Shown: positions 1 through 5,445 of the stretch, piece by piece
Layout of the letters: every line of letters begins with the position of its first letter
Numbering within the stretch: the first letter of the stretch is position 1
Assembly (NCBI GenBank): GCA_022567775.1
Contig: JADFGH010000143.1
Coordinates: 1 to 6,225 of the forward strand
Direction of reading: 5' to 3'
Origin: Pseudomonadota bacterium
GTDB lineage: Bacteria; Pseudomonadota; Gammaproteobacteria; Steroidobacterales; Woeseiaceae
Length of the DNA stretch: 6,225 nucleotides
The notes under the pieces: generated by a model
What the model saw: only the letters and a program-made list of their open reading frames with translations
Database searches by the model: none
Told to the model about the DNA's origin: nothing
Made by a program: the position numbers and the translations under genes

Positions 1-431
1 ACGCACAAGCTGCGACGTTTTTCGTTAGCAAACTCGGCGGCAACGGCGTTGATCGCCGAAAGTGTTCCGCCAATCCCCATGCCGGTCACGACGCGCCAGA
101 ATGACAGGTCAACTATGCTGGTGGCAGTCGTCGCCATCCACATGCCAGTGGCCATCAACGTCACGCAAAAAAGAATAATGGGCCGCCGGCCCCAGGCGTC
201 TGCAAAACGGCCCATGACAACGTTGCCGACAGCCATGCCCACGAGTTCCATGGACAGGACAACGCCGAGGGCGGCCCTGTCTATGCCCCACTCGCTCGAT
301 ATGCCGGGTGCGGCGAAGCTGATCGCCAGCACATCGAAACCGTCAATCGCGCACAAAGCAACGGTGACAGCGACGACGATGACCTGCCGCAGGCTCATGT
401 CGGAGTCCGACATTAGTTGTCGTGGATCCAA
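1..431 (-). CDS. MFS transporter, aromatic acid:H+ symporter (AAHS/PcaK-like), N-terminal part
   Basis: This gene reads leftward and leaves the window at base 1, so only about 143 N-terminal residues are present; AAHS members are usually about 440-460 residues. Visible family marks, numbered from the TTG start, are an N-terminal pre-helix LDPRQLMSDSDMS like the 'DV..LI...PLS' leader of PcaK, the TM1 motif DGFD (about 30-33), the loop 2-3 motif GRFADAWGRRP (about 71-81), a GMGIGG motif in TM4 (about 119-124), and a charged KRR loop after it. Known family role: proton-driven uptake of benzoate or 4-hydroxybenzoate type acids across the inner membrane. The substrate here is not determined. An ATG at 413 is the obvious start, but the TTG at 431 has an AGGGGG ribosome binding site and restores the family N-terminus. 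It is divergent from the Sel1 gene. The family call is secure; start and substrate are less so. Confidence 0.88.
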   Translation of the reverse strand, partial: MDPRQLMSDSDMSLRQVIVVAVTVALCAIDGFDVLAISFAAPGISSEWGIDRAALGVVLSMELVGMAVGNVVMGRFADAWGRRPIILFCVTLMATGMWMATTATSIVDLSFWRVVTGMGIGGTLSAINAVAAEFANEKRRSLC

Positions 432-436
432 ACTTT

Positions 437-442
437 CCCCCT
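437..442 (-). promoter_or_regulatory. Ribosome binding site deciding a TTG start for the transporter
   Basis: On the minus strand AGGGGG lies 5 bases before TTG (431-429), in frame with the ATG at 413. The ATG itself has no purine-rich site at a usual distance, the same AGGGGG being 23 bases away. With the TTG start the protein gains MDPRQL, which matches the conserved pre-TM1 segment of AAHS transporters. Confidence 0.55.
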
Positions 443-556
443 TTATTCGGAGACAGTTTACTTAAATATCCAGGATTCAACTAAACTGAGGTACAGATGG
501 GGCACTAGGTACATCCCCGCATGGAGATTTGAGCGAACTTATTGCAAGAATAATGC

Positions 557-564
557 AGGGAGGG
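557..564 (+). promoter_or_regulatory. Ribosome binding site fixing the Sel1 protein start
   Basis: AGGGAGGG sits 8 bases before ATG 573. The open frame extends upstream to 417, but the extra 52 residues are not signal-like and read back through the transporter promoter region. The protein from 573 begins directly with a signal peptide, so this site selects ATG 573. Confidence 0.75.
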
Positions 565-572
565 TAAGGCTT

Positions 573-1175
573 ATGCACATACTCCTGACGAGCATTCTCA
601 CTGTGCTGCTGTTGATCCTTTCACCAATCAGTTCGGGAGCTGACTTCGCGAAAGGCCAGCAGGCCTACAGTTCGGGTGATTACCAGGCAGCCATCATGGA
701 ATGGCAGCCGCTTGCCGAAGAGGGGCATGCCGATGGCCAATTCGGCATGGGACTACTCTATGCCAATGGATTCGGCGTGCCACTCGACGACGACCAGGCC
801 CTCAAATGGTATTTGCTGGCCGCCGATCAAAAGCATGCCGAAGCGCAGTGCAATCTTGCGGTAATGCATGCAAATGGCTGGGGGGTACCGCAAAGCGATG
901 CGGAAGCCTTCAAATGGTACAGCCTGGCCGCCGAACAGGGAATCACACAGGCGCAGATCGCTGTGGCCAGGATGTACTCCGGCGGCTTTGGTGCCGCTCA
1001 GGACAAGGTGCAGGCACACAAGTGGTTCAACATCGCATCTGAGCTTGGCGATTATGATGCCGCGTCCAAGCGCGACGACCTCGCCGGAAGAATGTCAGCG
1101 GATGAAATTGCCGCAGCAGCTCAGCTCGCAAATACCTGGTTGGAGAGTCACCAACATTTGCTGGTAAATCAGTGA
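573..1175 (+). CDS. Exported Sel1-repeat protein
   Basis: A 200-residue protein. Residues 1-23 form a signal peptide: a short N-terminus, a run of Leu/Ile from 3 to 16, then SPISSGA with likely cleavage after Ala23. Residues 24-51 resemble the opening TPR-like helix pair (GQQAYSSGDYQAAI). Three Sel1-like repeats follow at about 52-87, 88-123 and 124-159, each with the pattern A-x-x-Q, G/M-Y-x-x-G-x-G-V-P and A-x-K-W-Y/F-x-x-A. The C-terminal 40 residues are a charged helix. Sel1 repeats form alpha-solenoids that bind partner proteins; they are not enzymatic. In proteobacteria such small exported copies are common and mostly uncharacterised. It stands alone on this strand and its stop overlaps the convergent hydrolase gene by 7 bp. 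Family call secure; partner and role unknown. Confidence 0.88.
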   Translation: MHILLTSILTVLLLILSPISSGADFAKGQQAYSSGDYQAAIMEWQPLAEEGHADGQFGMGLLYANGFGVPLDDDQALKWYLLAADQKHAEAQCNLAVMHANGWGVPQSDAEAFKWYSLAAEQGITQAQIAVARMYSGGFGAAQDKVQAHKWFNIASELGDYDAASKRDDLAGRMSADEIAAAAQLANTWLESHQHLLVNQ

Positions 1176-2479
1176 CGGTTGTCTGGGGACGCTGCTTCGT
1201 CGAGCTCGGTGAGGACGGCCTCCAGCAACGTGAACAAACTGGCGGTAAGCAGCGGGCTGACTGCAACCGGATAACTGCCGAAGCCGACCATCGCGAAATC
1301 GCGCTCATAGTCGAAAAAGGCGATCTGGCCGTGTACGCCGTTCATCAGGAATTGCTTGTTCCATGTGTCGTTGACCCAGAACTGGCTGCGGTAGTGCGCG
1401 AAGGATGCCCCGGGATCGTAATACGCGAATGCGTCGGACAATTCCTCATTCGGAGTTAGCAGGTCTTCGAAAAAAGCCTGGCTGACAATTTGTTCGCCCC
1501 GGTGGTTTTGTCCTTTGTTGAGCACCAGCATGGCAGTGCGCGCAAGATCCGGGAGTGTCAGACTGATCGCTCCCTGGACAATCGGCTGGCCAAATCCGTC
1601 CGTTCCCATCCCCGCCGGAAATTCAGCGCCGAGTCTTGACCAGAACTCCGCTTCAAAAAATTCCTCGAGAGACTTGCCTGATGCACCTTCAATGACCATT
1701 CCGAGTATGTCGGTCTGGATCGACGCGTAATTGAAGACTTTTCCCGCAGGATAGGATTTCTCATTGAGATTCTGCCGTACAAAATCCCGAAGACCTTCCG
1801 GGTCCCCATCCTGCCGGGTACGCCAGCCGATCGCGCGATCCTGGCGCCGTACATCGGAATTCGGATCCTCGTAGTCTTCCACGAATTTCATGCCGTCGCG
1901 CATATCCAGCACGTGCCGCACCGTCACGTCCGCCCACGCCATTTTGTCTCTCACTTCCGGCACGTATTTCGAAACCAGGTCGTCTTCGTCCAGGAGGTCT
2001 TTTTGCATGGCGATCTGCGTCAGCATGCCGATGAACGACTTGGAAGCCGACATGCCAATATGGCGCACATCTCTTCGCAGTCCGTTGCGATACGATTCGT
2101 GAATCACCTGTCCTTTATGGATCAGGATGAGTCCGCTGTTCCTGATGCGATCATTGAGCAATGCAGCGGCCGAAATGGACGTGCCGGTCGCAGGGTCGGT
2201 GACCATGATCAGCGCTAAATCGAGCTGATTCGCAGCGTACGAAAGCGGCGCAAAAGGCTGCTCACCCGGCGAGATCAGCAGTGTCGGGAAGATTTTTTCT
2301 GTCTGGGTGAATGTGAACGCGTTGAAGGGCGCGACGTCCCAGTTAGAGGCATCGACCCCGAACTCCTGGTTGATGACACCGGTCGCCTGTACCGGGCTGG
2401 GCTCTACGGCAATCGCGTTACCTGCCAGCATGAAAGCCAGGGCAGGGAAAGCCCCTGCCCGCGACGGACTGCTTTTCAT
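1169..2479 (-). CDS. Serine hydrolase of the beta-lactamase fold, 6-aminohexanoate-dimer hydrolase (NylB)-like
   Basis: A 436-residue protein of the class C beta-lactamase/S12 fold. Catalytic S144-A-S-K147 (nucleophile and base), Y251-A-S (second motif) and H383-G (third motif) are intact. Around them it follows NylB closely: EDYEDP with Y203 at the Tyr170 position, D214-R followed by GWRTRQDGDP, then FNYASIQTDIL and GVHGQ. D214 falls on NylB Asp181 in an alignment by eye. Known family activities are carboxylesterase and, in NylB itself, hydrolysis of the linear 6-aminohexanoate dimer; the true substrate here is unknown. Residues 1-24 look like a Sec signal peptide ending AIA, which suggests periplasmic location, whereas NylB has no signal peptide. 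ATG 2479 is preceded by AGAGG. It is second in a unit with the lipoprotein hydrolase, 27 bp apart. Confidence 0.88.
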   Translation of the reverse strand: MKSSPSRAGAFPALAFMLAGNAIAVEPSPVQATGVINQEFGVDASNWDVAPFNAFTFTQTEKIFPTLLISPGEQPFAPLSYAANQLDLALIMVTDPATGTSISAAALLNDRIRNSGLILIHKGQVIHESYRNGLRRDVRHIGMSASKSFIGMLTQIAMQKDLLDEDDLVSKYVPEVRDKMAWADVTVRHVLDMRDGMKFVEDYEDPNSDVRRQDRAIGWRTRQDGDPEGLRDFVRQNLNEKSYPAGKVFNYASIQTDILGMVIEGASGKSLEEFFEAEFWSRLGAEFPAGMGTDGFGQPIVQGAISLTLPDLARTAMLVLNKGQNHRGEQIVSQAFFEDLLTPNEELSDAFAYYDPGASFAHYRSQFWVNDTWNKQFLMNGVHGQIAFFDYERDFAMVGFGSYPVAVSPLLTASLFTLLEAVLTELDEAASPDNRH

Positions 2480-2506
2480 TGATACCTCTACAATTGGCGG
2501 ACGGTG

Positions 2507-3271
2507 CTATTCGGCCGCTGTCTCCAGGAAGCTTCCGGTACGCAGGAAGCGTATCGCATCCGCGATGACGTCATCACTCTGCATCATTGCGAAGTGAGAG
2601 TTGCTGACAATTTCGAAATCATCCATGCCCTCGACCTGGGTGCGTGCCACTGTCACTTTGCCGTCATCTTCGTCCGGCAACATGGCGGACATGAACGGGT
2701 TGGTGGTGCCGGTTCCTGCGATGACGCCGAGTTCAAAGTCTACGGGGCCTAATTGTGACGGGATGCTGTTCGCGTCAGTGCCGAGCTGCAGGCCGGCTAC
2801 GCCTGAAATTATTCCGATCCCCGGCCAGTTCCTCATCGTGTCGATGACCTCGCTGCCCTGGTTGGGCGGGCCAAGCATGACGACGCGGCCTAAATCCGGG
2901 ATCGGCTCCTGAGTGTGTGCGTAGCGCAGCAAGATGCCACCGAGCGAATGCGTTACAAAGTGAATCGTCGTGGCGCCGGTCTGCCTGCACTTCTGCAGGC
3001 CCTCGTTGATCACCATCGGTGCCATTTCCTCGATGGTGGCGGTTGACGATGGATAATCCACATTCGCCGTTGAAAAGCCATCCTGCTGCAGAGACTCGGC
3101 GAACTTGCCCATGGTTCGCCAGCTGCGATTCAAGCCATGTAACAAAACAACGCACTCCGTGCTTTTATTGTATTCAACCAGTTCCGTGCGCACCATTGTT
3201 GCGCAGCCCGCCAGCAATCCGAACATTGCGGGTAACAGCGCAAACACGCTCAATGGTCTTGAGATTTTCAT
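2507..3271 (-). CDS. Alpha/beta-hydrolase lipoprotein (lipase/esterase family)
   Basis: A 254-residue protein from ATG 3271. It opens with a lipoprotein signal: MKISRPLSVF, a hydrophobic run, then lipobox LAGC with the lipidated Cys at residue 23. The mature part shows an alpha/beta hydrolase: VVLLHGLNRSW (oxyanion strand-loop, about 41-51), the nucleophile elbow THSLGG with Ser109, LGPPNQGS (about 133-140, typical of the triacylglycerol lipase/PGAP1-like branch), a catalytic Asp candidate in DDGKV (Asp203) and SNSHFAMM with His226. The first elbow residue is Thr instead of the usual Gly. Expected role: cleavage of ester (possibly lipid) bonds at the envelope; substrate unknown. A TTG at 3286 would add five residues, but the signal peptide favours the ATG; neither has a strong ribosome site. 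It is first gene of the unit with the NylB-like hydrolase. Confidence 0.86.
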   Translation of the reverse strand: MKISRPLSVFALLPAMFGLLAGCATMVRTELVEYNKSTECVVLLHGLNRSWRTMGKFAESLQQDGFSTANVDYPSSTATIEEMAPMVINEGLQKCRQTGATTIHFVTHSLGGILLRYAHTQEPIPDLGRVVMLGPPNQGSEVIDTMRNWPGIGIISGVAGLQLGTDANSIPSQLGPVDFELGVIAGTGTTNPFMSAMLPDEDDGKVTVARTQVEGMDDFEIVSNSHFAMMQSDDVIADAIRFLRTGSFLETAAE

Positions 3272-3294
3272 ATGACTGTTGGTCAAATAGCGCT

Positions 3295-3314
3295 CGGGAT
3301 AGTTTCATATCCCG
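3295..3314. repeat. Perfect 7-bp inverted repeat in the leader of the hydrolase unit
   Basis: CGGGATA, 6 bases, TATCCCG. It lies between the TATAAT (3330-3335) and the lipoprotein start, so it would be in the 5' untranslated RNA or serve as an operator just downstream of the promoter. There is no U-run after it on the minus strand, so it is not an ordinary terminator. Function is inferred from position only. Confidence 0.6.
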
Positions 3315-3329
3315 GTATCGTGGTGTTTA

Positions 3330-3359
3330 ATTATATGTCAGACACTTCGTCTGTCGGAA
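3330..3359 (-). promoter_or_regulatory. Candidate promoter of the two-hydrolase unit
   Basis: Reading leftward, a perfect TATAAT at 3335-3330 lies 58 bases before ATG 3271. The best -35 candidate is a poor TTCCGA (3359-3354) with an 18-base spacer. The weak -35 together with a dyad in the spacer (CAGAC, 5 bases, GTCTG at 3339-3353) would suit a promoter that depends on, or is blocked by, a DNA-binding protein. The regulator is not in the window. Confidence 0.45.
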
Positions 3360-3388
3360 TCGTTTGAGCGCTGAGCAGCAGATTCTTT

Positions 3389-3412
3389 TGCACCTCACCG
3401 GGCGGTGATGCA
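3389..3412. repeat. Hairpin-forming inverted repeat between small ORF and hydrolase unit
   Basis: TCACCG, GG, CGGTGA with outer TGCA on both sides and a two-base bulge. A second one, GCAACC-G-GGTTGC, lies at 3492-3504 just after the small ORF stop. Neither is followed by a T-run in either direction, so intrinsic termination is not supported. The rest of 3360-3507 shows no convincing gene. Confidence 0.35.
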
Positions 3413-3507
3413 CTTCTTCGTACTCATATTTGCTGGCCGAGGCAATCGGGGATTAGCAGGCGTCAGTAACCTGCACGCCGCACTGCCTCGTGCAACCGGG
3501 TTGCGGC

Positions 3508-3693
3508 TTACTCGCCGTGGTCGTACGGGTTGCAGGAATACTTGCCCGAAGCGGCCAACTCTTCCGGATCTTCGAGACTCAGCTCGGTCTGCCCTTGCTG
3601 CAGGAGCTTTTCACATTGCTTCTGAATCAGGGACAGGCTCAGCGAAATGTTGGTCTGAGATAAGGGAGTGTCCGTACTGTGTTTTTTGTCCAT
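3508..3693 (-). CDS. Small hypothetical protein, 61 residues
   Basis: Not recognised. From ATG 3693 the product is 61 residues, soluble and with no signal peptide. The N-terminal 15 residues are polar (MDKKHSTDTPLSQ). A predicted amphipathic helix follows (about 18-35, SLSLIQKQCEKLLQQG), then an acidic stretch (about 37-46, ELSLEDPEEL) and a tail SGKYSCNPYDHGE. Two Cys residues (about 27 and 54) are present. Codon use is like the neighbouring genes (CTG, CAG and GAA frequent), which supports real coding. The frame stays open up to a GTG at 3798, but that extension runs through a promoter-like and repeat-rich stretch and looks non-coding. No strong ribosome site is visible. It stands alone, 236 bp from the hydrolase unit. 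Confidence 0.5.
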   Translation of the reverse strand: MDKKHSTDTPLSQTNISLSLSLIQKQCEKLLQQGQTELSLEDPEELAASGKYSCNPYDHGE

Positions 3694-3714
3694 CGTGTTT
3701 CTGCCGTGCCAATT

Positions 3715-3746
3715 TGTCGCTGTCTGGCGACATTCATTACTGTCGC
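3715..3746. repeat. Three alternating TGTCGC/GCGACA elements in the small ORF leader
   Basis: On the plus strand TGTCGC (3715-3720), GCGACA (3727-3732) and TGTCGC (3741-3746), separated by 6 and 8 bases. The central copy can pair with either flank, giving two mutually exclusive hairpins in RNA or three half-sites for a dimeric protein in DNA. The block begins directly after a TATACT -10 candidate and ends 21 bases before ATG 3693. Position suggests control of the small ORF; the mechanism is inference. Confidence 0.55.
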
Positions 3747-3752
3747 AGTATA
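3747..3752 (-). promoter_or_regulatory. -10 candidate (TATACT) for the small ORF
   Basis: Reading leftward TATACT lies about 54 bases before ATG 3693. No good -35 is seen at 16-18 bases; the best is TGTTTT with a 17-base spacer. Its direct contact with the GCGACA repeat block makes it the more likely promoter position, but it is weak on its own. Confidence 0.3.
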
Positions 3753-3821
3753 GAGACGGCCCGCTCGCCAAAACATGACATGGGTCACACTTTTTCACCT
3801 ACTAACCTTATAATTCAATAT

Positions 3822-3840
3822 CTTATGTAATATACGTAAG
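3822..3840. promoter_or_regulatory. Operator-like near-palindrome in an AT-rich spacer
   Basis: CTTATGTA, 3 bases, TACGTAAG: 8-bp arms with one mismatch. The surrounding 3796-3845 is clearly AT-richer than the rest of the window. It lies between the terminator of the membrane protein gene and the small ORF, about 130 bases upstream of that ORF's ATG. This fits a binding site for a dimeric regulator or an upstream promoter region, but no regulator gene is in the window. Confidence 0.35.
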
Positions 3841-3883
3841 GTAGATTGACGCATGCGGGTCATACAGCGCGTTATCGAAACCC

Positions 3884-3913
3884 AAAAGAAAAGGCCCGCT
3901 ATACGGGCCCTTT
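3884..3913 (-). terminator. Intrinsic terminator of the small membrane protein gene
   Basis: Reading leftward, AAAG then GGCCCG, a 5-base loop TATAG, CGGGCC and TTTTCTTTT. The GC core is 6 bp (3893-3898 with 3904-3909) and is lengthened by A/T pairs. It starts 22 bases after the membrane protein stop codon (3935). Confidence 0.85.
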
Positions 3914-3934
3914 CCGCAACCGGCTTTTGTGTTG

Positions 3935-4243
3935 CTACGGTTTGATGCGATCGATGATCGTCATGACGATCACAGTAACTGCACCGGCGGTCGCCAGGGC
4001 ACTCAGACTGGCAAGGGCATCGGTCAGGTAACCGCCAACAGCCGGGATCGGGCTCAATGCACCATGCACCAGGGCCAGGGTTAAGGCGAACACCATGTAA
4101 GTCAGTCGCCTGTCCTCCTCCACGAACCAGCCTACAACCAGGCCGAGAACCGCGATAATGACAGCAGACTGCGGTATGGCCACAAGGCCGGCCACGACCG
4201 CAAATAAAACCGCTACCAGCCTAACAATTTTTGCAGTATCCAT
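3935..4243 (-). CDS. Small polytopic membrane protein, unknown function
   Basis: Not recognised. The 102 residues are very hydrophobic with about four predicted membrane segments: 5-23 (rich in Val/Ala), 25-41 (QSAVIIAVLGLVVGWFV), 47-64 and 74-97. Between segments two and three is a charged turn, EEDRR (about 42-46); the C-terminus is DRIKP. Gly and Pro in GALSPIPAVGG (about 61-71) suggest a re-entrant or kinked loop. There is no catalytic motif and no cysteine. ATG 4243 has AGGGG with 7 bases spacing, and the gene is closed by its own terminator, so it appears to be a single-gene unit, 185 bp after the FabH stop. It could be an inner-membrane accessory or stress protein; no function is claimed. 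Confidence 0.72.
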   Translation of the reverse strand: MDTAKIVRLVAVLFAVVAGLVAIPQSAVIIAVLGLVVGWFVEEDRRLTYMVFALTLALVHGALSPIPAVGGYLTDALASLSALATAGAVTVIVMTIIDRIKP

Positions 4244-4324
4244 TTTTATTCCCCTTTTATGATGTTCTTATTTTGTTTTTTTACGGCACTTTAATATCGT
4301 GCTTTTATGGACGGCGACAGTCTA

Positions 4325-4338
4325 GCAGCTATCGCTGC
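4325..4338. repeat. Short hairpin in the FabH/membrane protein spacer
   Basis: GCAGC, TATC, GCTGC, a perfect 5-bp stem with a tetraloop, lying about 82 bases upstream of ATG 4243. The spacer 4244-4428 is AT-rich and holds no ORF; this could be in the promoter or leader of the membrane protein gene. No clear -35/-10 pair was found. Confidence 0.3.
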
Positions 4339-4403
4339 CTGGAGGGAAAACCTGAAAAAACAGTCAGTTAACCACTACTTGGCCGAAATAACAGGCCAGG
4401 TGT

Positions 4404-4428
4404 AAAAAAATATTTTCCCGCTTCGGAA
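4404..4428 (-). terminator. Weak terminator candidate after fabH-like gene
   Basis: Directly after the TAG stop, reading leftward: TTCCG-AAG-CGG(G)AA, a short stem with one bulged base, followed by AATATTTTTTT. A second, stronger stem, 7 bp with one wobble (4378-4384 with 4394-4400), lies just beyond but lacks a T-run. Together they may end the ligase-KAS III transcript. Confidence 0.4.
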
Positions 4429-5397
4429 CTAATACCTGACGAGTGCCGAGCCCCAGGTGAACCCGGCGCCGAATGCCTCGAACAGCAATAACTCGCCCCG
4501 CTTGACGCGACCGTCCCTGACAGCCACATCGAGCGCCAGTGGAATCGATGCGCTGGATGTATTGGCGTGTTCGTCAACGGTGACAACGACCCGCTCCATA
4601 GGCAGGCCCAGCCTTTTCGCCGTCGCCGCGATGATCCGCAGGTTGGCCTGGTGGGGAATCAGCCAGTCGATATCGCCTTCGTCGATTTGATTGGCAGCGA
4701 GCGTCTCGCGAGCGATCTCCCCCAGGACGGCGACCGCCTTCCTGAAGACCTCGTGGCCTTTCATGTGAATGTAGGCGCGAGCCTTTCGAACCTGGTCATA
4801 CCCGGACGAGATGCCCGCCGGTACCTGCAAAAGATCCTCGTACTGGCCGTCAGCATGGATGTGGGTGGAAATGACGCCAGGCGCTTCTGCCGCCCGCAGC
4901 ACGACGGCGCCGGCGCCGTCACCGAACAACACGCAGGTGGAGCGGTCCGTCCAGTCGAGAATGCGCGAATAGGTTTCGGAGCCGATCAGCAGTGCGCATC
5001 CGGCGCCCCCGGTACGAATAAACCGGTCCGCGATATCCAGCGAGTAAATGAACCCGGAACAGGCCGCATGCACGTCAAACGCCGGAATATTCCGGATCTC
5101 CAGCTGGCGCTGCACAATGCACGCGGTGCTTGGAAAGACCTTGTCGGGCGTGGTCGTGGAGACGATGATCAGGTCGATGTCGCCGGTGTCGACGCCTGCT
5201 GCCTCCATCGCCTTACGGGCAGCGGCGACCGCCATGTCGGAGGTGGTTTCACCGTCTGCGGCAATATGTCGCCGTTTGATTCCCGAGCGCTCCCGTATCC
5301 ATTCGTCGGTGGTGTCGACGATCTTTTCGAACTCCTTGTTTTCCATGACCCGTTCGGGCAGATAACCACCGGTTCCCGCGATCGTCGAATATGTCAT
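4429..5397 (-). CDS. fabH: Beta-ketoacyl-ACP synthase III (FabH family)
   Basis: A 322-residue thiolase-fold condensing enzyme, the usual FabH length. The triad is intact: Cys113 in ACSGF, His249 in HQANLRI, Asn279 in ANTSSASIP. Also present are the N-terminal [26 protein letters not shown] (CoA/nucleotide-contacting region of FabH, about 29-46), [12 protein letters not shown] (about 81-92) and the C-terminal [14 protein letters not shown]. Known reaction: decarboxylative condensation of an acyl starter with malonyl-ACP. ATG 5397 matches the FabH N-terminus and has AAGGA 10 bases upstream; a TTG at 5427 would add ten unlike residues. It lies 48 bp after a ligase-ACP gene, with no plsX, fabD, fabG or acpP in view, so it may be a specialised paralogue and not the housekeeping copy. 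The symbol denotes the family. Confidence 0.9.
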   Translation of the reverse strand: MTYSTIAGTGGYLPERVMENKEFEKIVDTTDEWIRERSGIKRRHIAADGETTSDMAVAAARKAMEAAGVDTGDIDLIIVSTTTPDKVFPSTACIVQRQLEIRNIPAFDVHAACSGFIYSLDIADRFIRTGGAGCALLIGSETYSRILDWTDRSTCVLFGDGAGAVVLRAAEAPGVISTHIHADGQYEDLLQVPAGISSGYDQVRKARAYIHMKGHEVFRKAVAVLGEIARETLAANQIDEGDIDWLIPHQANLRIIAATAKRLGLPMERVVVTVDEHANTSSASIPLALDVAVRDGRVKRGELLLFEAFGAGFTWGSALVRY

Positions 5398-5445
5398 CAG
5401 GAGGCTGTCCTTGTTGGGTGGCGTCAATCAGCAGTGGATGTGCGG

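Noticed and set aside
49..465. Plus-strand open frame of 138 codons
   Set aside because: It is antisense to the clear AAHS transporter; the product is low-complexity Met/Thr/Pro/Arg without motifs.
529..556. TTGAGC-N16-TAATGC as the Sel1 promoter
   Set aside because: Transcription would start at or after the ribosome binding site (557-564), leaving no room for initiation.
417..572. N-terminal extension of the Sel1 protein
   Set aside because: ATG 573 has the ribosome site and begins the signal peptide; the extension would bury the signal and has no recognisable sequence.
3272..3286. TTG start adding five residues to the lipoprotein hydrolase
   Set aside because: The ATG gives a normal lipoprotein signal (MKISR...); the TTG has no strong ribosome site. 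Not fully excluded.
3389..3412. Hairpin as an intrinsic terminator for the small ORF
   Set aside because: No T-run follows on either strand and the stem has a two-base bulge and a very short loop.
3694..3798. 35-residue extension of the small ORF from GTG 3798
   Set aside because: It would translate the -10 candidate and the TGTCGC repeat block; no ribosome site, and the composition is unlike coding sequence.
3405..3830. Plus-strand open frame of 141 codons
   Set aside because: Arg/Cys-rich product with no motif and no ribosome site; it lies antisense to the better-supported 61-residue ORF and its leader.
5398..5427. TTG start adding ten residues to FabH
   Set aside because: FabH proteins start right before the GTGxYLPE strand; no ribosome site precedes the TTG.
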